DNA from: DASQWP01 sp050697555 | GTDB taxonomy: Bacteria; Actinomycetota; Thermoleophilia; Gaiellales; Gaiellaceae | Length of the DNA: 37,072 bases | Reading direction: 5' to 3' | Assembly: GCA_050697555.1 (NCBI GenBank) | Contig: JBOHAD010000020.1 | Span: 1-37,072 of the forward strand | In this document: positions 33,881 through 37,072 of the stretch, piece by piece | Layout of the letters: each line of letters opens with the position of its first letter | Numbering within the stretch: the stretch's first letter is position 1 | Program-made: the position numbers and the translations under genes | Notes under the pieces: model-generated | What the model saw: only the letters and a program-made list of their open reading frames with translations | Told to the model about the DNA's origin: nothing | Database searches by the model: none

Positions 33881-34249
33881 ATGAGCCGCCTCGTCGCCGT
33901 GCTCCCGCTCAAGCCCGGTGCCCGCGACCGCGCGGAGGCGCTGCTCCGGGAGGGGCCACCGTTCGACCTGGAACAGACGCAGTTCGACCGCCACCAGGTC
34001 TTCCTGACCGACCAGGAGGTCGTCTTCGTCTTCGAGGGCGAGGGGCCAAGTCATACGCTCGACCTGCCCGCCGAGGACCCCGCGCTCTGGAAAGCCGCCG
34101 AAGGCTGGCGAGCCTGCCTGAGTGACCGGCCGCGCGTGGCCGTGACCGCCTACTCGTGGGCGCGAAGCGAGGACGAGGAAGGGGTCTCCTTCACATCCAC
34201 GCCGGGTCCGGGCGACAGCGAAGGCGGCGAGCTCTACTCGCCGTCGTAG
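33881..34249 (+). CDS. Hypothetical protein downstream of SDR
   Basis: This 122-residue protein begins MSRLVAVLPLKPGARDRAEA. The pattern LVAVLPLKPGARDRAEALL with later QVFLTDQEVVFVFEG and WRACLSDRPRVAVTAYSW suggests a ferredoxin-like alpha-beta barrel of the dimeric type, followed by an acidic tail. I recognise no named family. It is coupled to the SDR by a seven-base gap. Possible role: small accessory to the oxidoreductase. Confidence 0.65.
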   Translation: MSRLVAVLPLKPGARDRAEALLREGPPFDLEQTQFDRHQVFLTDQEVVFVFEGEGPSHTLDLPAEDPALWKAAEGWRACLSDRPRVAVTAYSWARSEDEEGVSFTSTPGPGDSEGGELYSPS

Positions 34250-34288
34250 ATCTTCTGGGCTGCGTGTGTCGTAGGAGGACGGCGGCTG

Positions 34289-34531
34289 CTAGGCCGAGGC
34301 GATGAGCGCAATGCCCAGTCCGAGAAGGATGGTGGCGATTACGAGCCAGGTCGAAGCCCAAAGACGAAGCTCGGAGGCGCTCGGCGGCGCCTCGCCACGG
34401 CGGGCCCAGATGAAAAGGAGCCACCGGGAGCGGCCTTGAATCCACCGCTCCCGTGGCGCTCGAATGACGCGAAGCGTGGGCCACGCCAGCGCGAGGCCAC
34501 AGGCGATCAGGAACGCTCCGCCGACTACCAC
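34289..34531 (-). CDS. Small two-helix membrane protein
   Basis: This 80-residue protein has two hydrophobic segments, VVGGAFLIACGLALAW near the start and WLVIATILLGLGIALIASA at the end, with a basic loop between (APRERWIQGRSRW). It should sit in the membrane with both ends on the same side. GTG at 34531 is the start. No family is recognised. It is convergent with the preceding small gene. Confidence 0.6.
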   Translation of the reverse strand: MVVGGAFLIACGLALAWPTLRVIRAPRERWIQGRSRWLLFIWARRGEAPPSASELRLWASTWLVIATILLGLGIALIASA

Positions 34532-34606
34532 GCGTCCAACTTACCCGGATGAGGCGGAAGAAGGCCCGGCGGGGCCGCGCAGGTCGCCGAGGCCAGTTGT
34601 CACCGG

Positions 34607-34629
34607 TGGCAAATATTGCCAGCTATACT
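34607..34629 (+). promoter_or_regulatory. Operator-like inverted repeat and -10 element
   Basis: TGGCAAATATTGCCA (34607-34621) has perfect 6-bp arms around three bases. TATACT (34624-34629) follows two bases later and fits a -10 hexamer. TTGTCA (34597-34602) is a -35 candidate, but 21 bases away is too far for a standard site. The inverted repeat would overlap the promoter spacer, as expected for a repressor operator of the gene at 34761. Confidence 0.45.
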
Positions 34630-34760
34630 CGTCGAGCGCGTGGGGCCTAGCGCGGAAGCCGCCGAGGCTCCGAACCTCTTCGACTGTCACACCTGGCCTG
34701 TGCGCACCAGGGGAGCTCGTCCGAGCTCTCCGTCCTTAGATCGAGAGTTGGGAGTAGCAC

Positions 34761-35075
34761 ATGCATGCCACCGTGAGACGCTATGAAGGAATCGACCAGA
34801 GCCGCAGGGACGAGCTCAAGCGGAAGGTCGACGACAGCCTGATGCCGAGCCTGAGCAAGCTGCCCGGCTTCAGCGGTTACTTCCTCATCGAAGCCGGCGA
34901 CGGCGTCATGAGCTCCATCAACCTCTTCGACACTTCGGCGCAGGCCGACGAGTCGAACCGCGTCGCGGCCACTTGGCTGCGCGAGGAGAGGCTGGAGACG
35001 GTGCTTCCGAATCCGCCCAAGGTCACTGGTGGAGAGGTCATCGTCCACAAGACGAACGGAGCGGTTCGGGCGTAA
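34761..35075 (+). CDS. Hypothetical small protein (ABM-like barrel)
   Basis: This 104-residue protein begins MHATVRRYEGIDQSRRDELK and contains LMPSLSKLPGFSGYFLIEAG, then SINLFDTSAQADESNRVAATWL. This pattern is that of dimeric alpha-beta barrel proteins of the antibiotic-biosynthesis-monooxygenase fold, without obvious catalytic residues. GGGAG lies six bases before the ATG, and a clear promoter/operator is upstream. A strong hairpin follows the stop. It appears to be a stand-alone transcript. Confidence 0.75.
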   Translation: MHATVRRYEGIDQSRRDELKRKVDDSLMPSLSKLPGFSGYFLIEAGDGVMSSINLFDTSAQADESNRVAATWLREERLETVLPNPPKVTGGEVIVHKTNGAVRA

Positions 35076-35100
35076 CACCCCAACTTCGCTCGAGAAACTA

Positions 35101-35130
35101 GGAGAAGGCCCGCGCCTGCGGGCCTTCTCC
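35101..35130 (+). terminator. Strong GC-rich hairpin after the small barrel gene
   Basis: GGAGAAGGCCCGC and GCGGGCCTTCTCC form a perfect 13-bp stem around GCCT, 25 bases after the stop at 35075. No T-run follows, which is common in high-GC actinobacteria. It may serve the convergent regulator gene as well. Confidence 0.8.
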
Positions 35131-35220
35131 GCGTCTACGCCCTGAAGAGCGCCCCGCTTCCGATCTCGGTAGCTCATCCCGCTTCGACCTGCCGTGTCTA
35201 GCTTGTGTCCGAAGCTCGCG

Positions 35221-35818
35221 TCAGGGAGCGACCTCGAGCAGCTCCTCGCGGTAGGCAAGTGCCACGGCCTGGATCTGGCTGTGGACGCCGAGCTTCCGGA
35301 GGATGTTGGCGACGTGCGTGCCGACCGTCTTCCGGGAGATGAACAGCCGCTCCGCGATCTCGTCCTCCCGCCAAGAGCCGGAGCACCTCCAGCTCCCTCT
35401 TCGTGAGCTTCCCCGTGAGCGGCAGTGTGAGGGGTTGCGAGCGCCGGACGAGCGCCCTGACGCGCGTGAGGAGCTCGTCCGGCGCGTACGGCTTGACGAT
35501 GTAGTCGTCCGCGCCCACGAGGAGCCCCGCGACGCGGTCGTACGACTCCGTACGCGAGCCCGACACGAAGACGATCGGAATCCCGCTTGTTGCCTCCCGC
35601 AGGGCTCGGCAAACCTCGTAGCCCGACAGGCTGCCGAGCGGGATCTCCAGCAGGACGACGCACGGCGTGGCCTCCTCGACCGCCCGGAGGACTTCCTCGC
35701 CCGATCCCACCTGGACGACGTCGTACCCGGCCGCCTCGAAGACGTGAGCGAGTTCCCGGCGCGCGGTCGCGTCCTCGTCGGCGATCACTACCGGGCCACA
35801 GTTCGCGGAGAGCGCCAC
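35221..35818 (-). pseudogene. NarL/LuxR-type response regulator, frameshifted, Glu at phosphosite
   Basis: The first 145 residues read as a receiver domain: VVIADEDATARRELAHVFE, then CVVLLEIPLGSLSGYEV, IVFVSGS and DDYIVKPYAPDELLTRV. Glu replaces the phosphoacceptor Asp in LLEI, which often mimics the phosphorylated form. The LuxR helix-turn-helix starts KLTKRELEVLRLLAG, and then the frame breaks near 35368; another frame continues EIAERLFISRKTVGTHVANI to VALAYREELLEVAP and the stop at 35221. A few residues of the loop between are missing, so the change is probably a deletion of a non-multiple of three. The GTG at 35818 is preceded by GGAAGGAAG. Without correction the DNA-binding helix is lost. 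Confidence 0.8.
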
Positions 35819-35828
35819 AGACTTCCTT

Positions 35829-35893
35829 CCGCCCCCGGGACTTGACTTCTAGTACATGACCGCCCCCGGGGCAAGCATGTAGGGAGATCTCCC
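35829..35893. promoter_or_regulatory. Repeat-rich divergent regulatory region
   Basis: Between the regulator (left) and the repeat protein (right) lie two direct copies of CCGCCCCCGGG at 35829-35839 and 35860-35870, 31 bases apart. An inverted repeat TACATG (35853-35858) / CATGTA (35876-35881) and the palindrome GGGAGATCTCCC (35882-35893) follow. This density suggests binding sites for a regulator, perhaps the adjacent one. Confidence 0.45.
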
Positions 35894-35990
35894 GACGAAA
35901 AGATCGGGAAACTCCCCGAGTTCGTTGCTTCACAAGCGCGGAAAGGAAGTCACCGGGAAGAGTCCGAGATTCCAGGGAGAGGGGACTGCG

Positions 35991-37072
35991 GTGAGCGACC
36001 AGACGGTAACCGTGCCGGCCGACGCGCCGGCGGCTGCGGAGACGGCGCAGCAGACCGCGACCGACACCACGGCGGAGGCTGCGGAGATCGCGACCGGAGC
36101 CGACACGACGGCGTCCACGACGGAGGCCGCCCCGGCGGTGGAGGAGGCGGCGAGCACGGACGCGGGGGCGACGGCGGCCGCGACGGAGACCGCGCCGGCG
36201 GGCGGTGAGGAGGCGACGCCTCCCCCGGCGGAGAGCTCTGCGGCTCCCGAAGCCCCTCCGGCGGCCGGCGAGGCCACGGCCGCCGCGCAGGATGCCTCGG
36301 CGGCAGCTGATTCGGCAGCGGGGTCAGTCGACGCGGCTGCCGCCAAGGCGAACGAGACGGCGAACGAAGCTGCGGCCACGGCCGGCGCCCAGGACGCATC
36401 GACTGCGACCGATGCCGCTGCGGGATCCGTCGACGCGGCTTCAGCGAAGGCCGACGAAGCGGCGGGCGACGCGGCCGCCACGGCCGGCGACACGGTCACG
36501 CCCGGATCGGGGTCGGCCGTGCCCACTGACCCCGTTGAATCCGTCCAGGACACCGCCGCGTCGACCATGAACGCGGTTGCCGACGGAACGGTCGCCGGGC
36601 TGGACTCGAACGAGACCGCGGCAGTCTCGAGCGCGACCGACACGGTCTCGGCCCAGGTCGGTGCCGTGACCGGTGGCGGGGGAGGGAATCCGCCGGCCGA
36701 CTGGGCGACCGGTGGGCTCGAGCCGCTGACCGACATGCTGTCGCGGCAAGCTGATGCGCTGACCGGCTCCGAGGCATTGCCAGACGTGCTTTCGGGTCAG
36801 GTGGGGTCGTCGGTGGACGAGGCGACGTCCGCGCTCGGGACGGTGACCGGTGGCCCGGAGCCGCTCGCGGACACGCTGTCGAGGTCGACAGAGGAGTCTG
36901 CGAGCCTCGGTGGCCTGCAGGACGTGCTTTCGGGTCAGGTGGGGTCGTCGGTGGACGAGGCGACGTCCGCGCTCGGGACGGTGACCGGTGGCCCGGAGCC
37001 GCTCGCGGACACGCTGTCGAGGTCGACAGAGGAGTCTGCGAGCCTCGGTGGCCTGCAGGACGTGCTTTCGGG
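35991..37072 (+). CDS. Ala-rich repetitive protein (3' truncated)
   Basis: An open frame from GTG 35991, with AGGGAGAGGGG six bases upstream, runs to the end of the window without a stop (360 codons visible). It starts MSDQTVTVPADAPAAAETAQ and is dominated by Ala, Thr, Glu, Asp, Gly and Ser. No signal peptide is evident. Two imperfect 34-residue repeats (residues 99-132 and 133-166) share AQDAS.A.D.AAGSVDAA and EAAATAG-like parts. From residue 265 a 46-residue unit with DVLSGQVGSSVDEATSALGT repeats exactly. Codon third positions are strongly GC and the frame is clean, so I prefer it to the 268-residue open frame on the other strand. The family is unknown; such low-complexity amphipathic proteins are often structural, surface-linked or desiccation-related. 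Confidence 0.75.
   Translation, partial: MSDQTVTVPADAPAAAETAQQTATDTTAEAAEIATGADTTASTTEAAPAVEEAASTDAGATAAATETAPAGGEEATPPPAESSAAPEAPPAAGEATAAAQDASAAADSAAGSVDAAAAKANETANEAAATAGAQDASTATDAAAGSVDAASAKADEAAGDAAATAGDTVTPGSGSAVPTDPVESVQDTAASTMNAVADGTVAGLDSNETAAVSSATDTVSAQVGAVTGGGGGNPPADWATGGLEPLTDMLSRQADALTGSEALPDVLSGQVGSSVDEATSALGTVTGGPEPLADTLSRSTEESASLGGLQDVLSGQVGSSVDEATSALGTVTGGPEPLADTLSRSTEESASLGGLQDVLS
36783..37072 (+). repeat. 138-bp perfect tandem repeat (46 codons)
   Basis: Units at 36783-36920 and 36921-37058 appear identical by eye over all 138 bases, and a third begins at 37059 and is cut by the window end. A diverged unit precedes them (GLEPLTDMLSRQADALTG). The unit is in frame with the Ala-rich gene. 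Confidence 0.95.

Noticed and set aside
35930..36736. Minus-strand Ala/Ser/Val-rich open frame of 268 residues
   Set aside because: The plus frame has a good ribosome site and in-frame repeats, continuing beyond this ORF; the minus frame is a mirror of the Ala-rich codons.
36783..37072. CRISPR array
   Set aside because: The repeats are 138 bp, contiguous and in frame with a coding sequence, with no spacers.

Overview
The window is GC-rich DNA, near 70% G+C by eye in the flanks and somewhat lower in the centre. It has many GTG and TTG starts and gene families typical of high-GC actinobacteria (branched-chain amino acid ABC transporter, AdeC-type adenine deaminase, ARPP-1, tandem ACT, DUF1003, DUF429, a DUF6338 remnant). 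A deep-branching actinobacterium such as a Thermoleophilia-like lineage is my best guess. No rRNA, tRNA or other phylogenetic marker is present, so this is inference. Several genes carry single-base frameshifts that are simple to reconstruct. Either the replicon is gathering pseudogenes or the assembly has residual indels.

Layout. 1-7.6 kb is core-like metabolism: the 3' end of a LivF ATPase, a convergent branched-chain amino acid binding lipoprotein, adenine deaminase, small hypothetical genes, a SEC-C protein flanked by a two-gene cassette and its decayed copy, a tandem-ACT protein and an ARPP-1 protein. 7.6-29.6 kb is a defence and mobile-stress island: a NucS-like PD-(D/E)XK protein, an orphan Phd-like antitoxin, a frameshifted ECF sigma gene beside an ImmA/IrrE metallopeptidase, and then the main system. 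That system is a tightly overlapping operon: a split SNF2 ATPase (two ORFs), a second SNF2 helicase with a C-terminal DUF3883 domain, a DUF1156 adenine-specific DNA methylase and a DUF499 AAA-type ATPase. It is followed by an AT-richer GmrSD-like (DUF262/DUF1524) gene, a TM0106-family nuclease-helicase, a PIN remnant and a DUF433/DUF5615 toxin-antitoxin pair. 29.6-37 kb returns to general genes: DUF6338 and DUF5519 remnants, an APH-like kinase, DUF429, DUF1003, an SDR, small proteins, a broken response regulator with Glu at the phosphoacceptor site, and an Ala-rich protein with perfect 138-bp repeats that runs off the end.

How the parts may work together. The central operon joins a DNA-modifying enzyme (DUF1156) with three ATP-driven modules (two SNF2 engines and DUF499) and a nuclease-like DUF3883 domain. 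This matches the logic of methylation-linked phage defence (DISARM- or BREX-like) but lacks the DISARM genes drmA, drmB and drmC and the BREX genes pglZ and brxL. The DUF1156/DUF499/SNF2 association is, to my knowledge, already suspected to be defensive in other prokaryotes. What is unusual here is the split first helicase with an in-frame TGA and a basic insert, the loss of a zinc ligand in the methylase, and the stacking of a type IV-like GmrSD enzyme and a RecB-like nuclease-helicase downstream.
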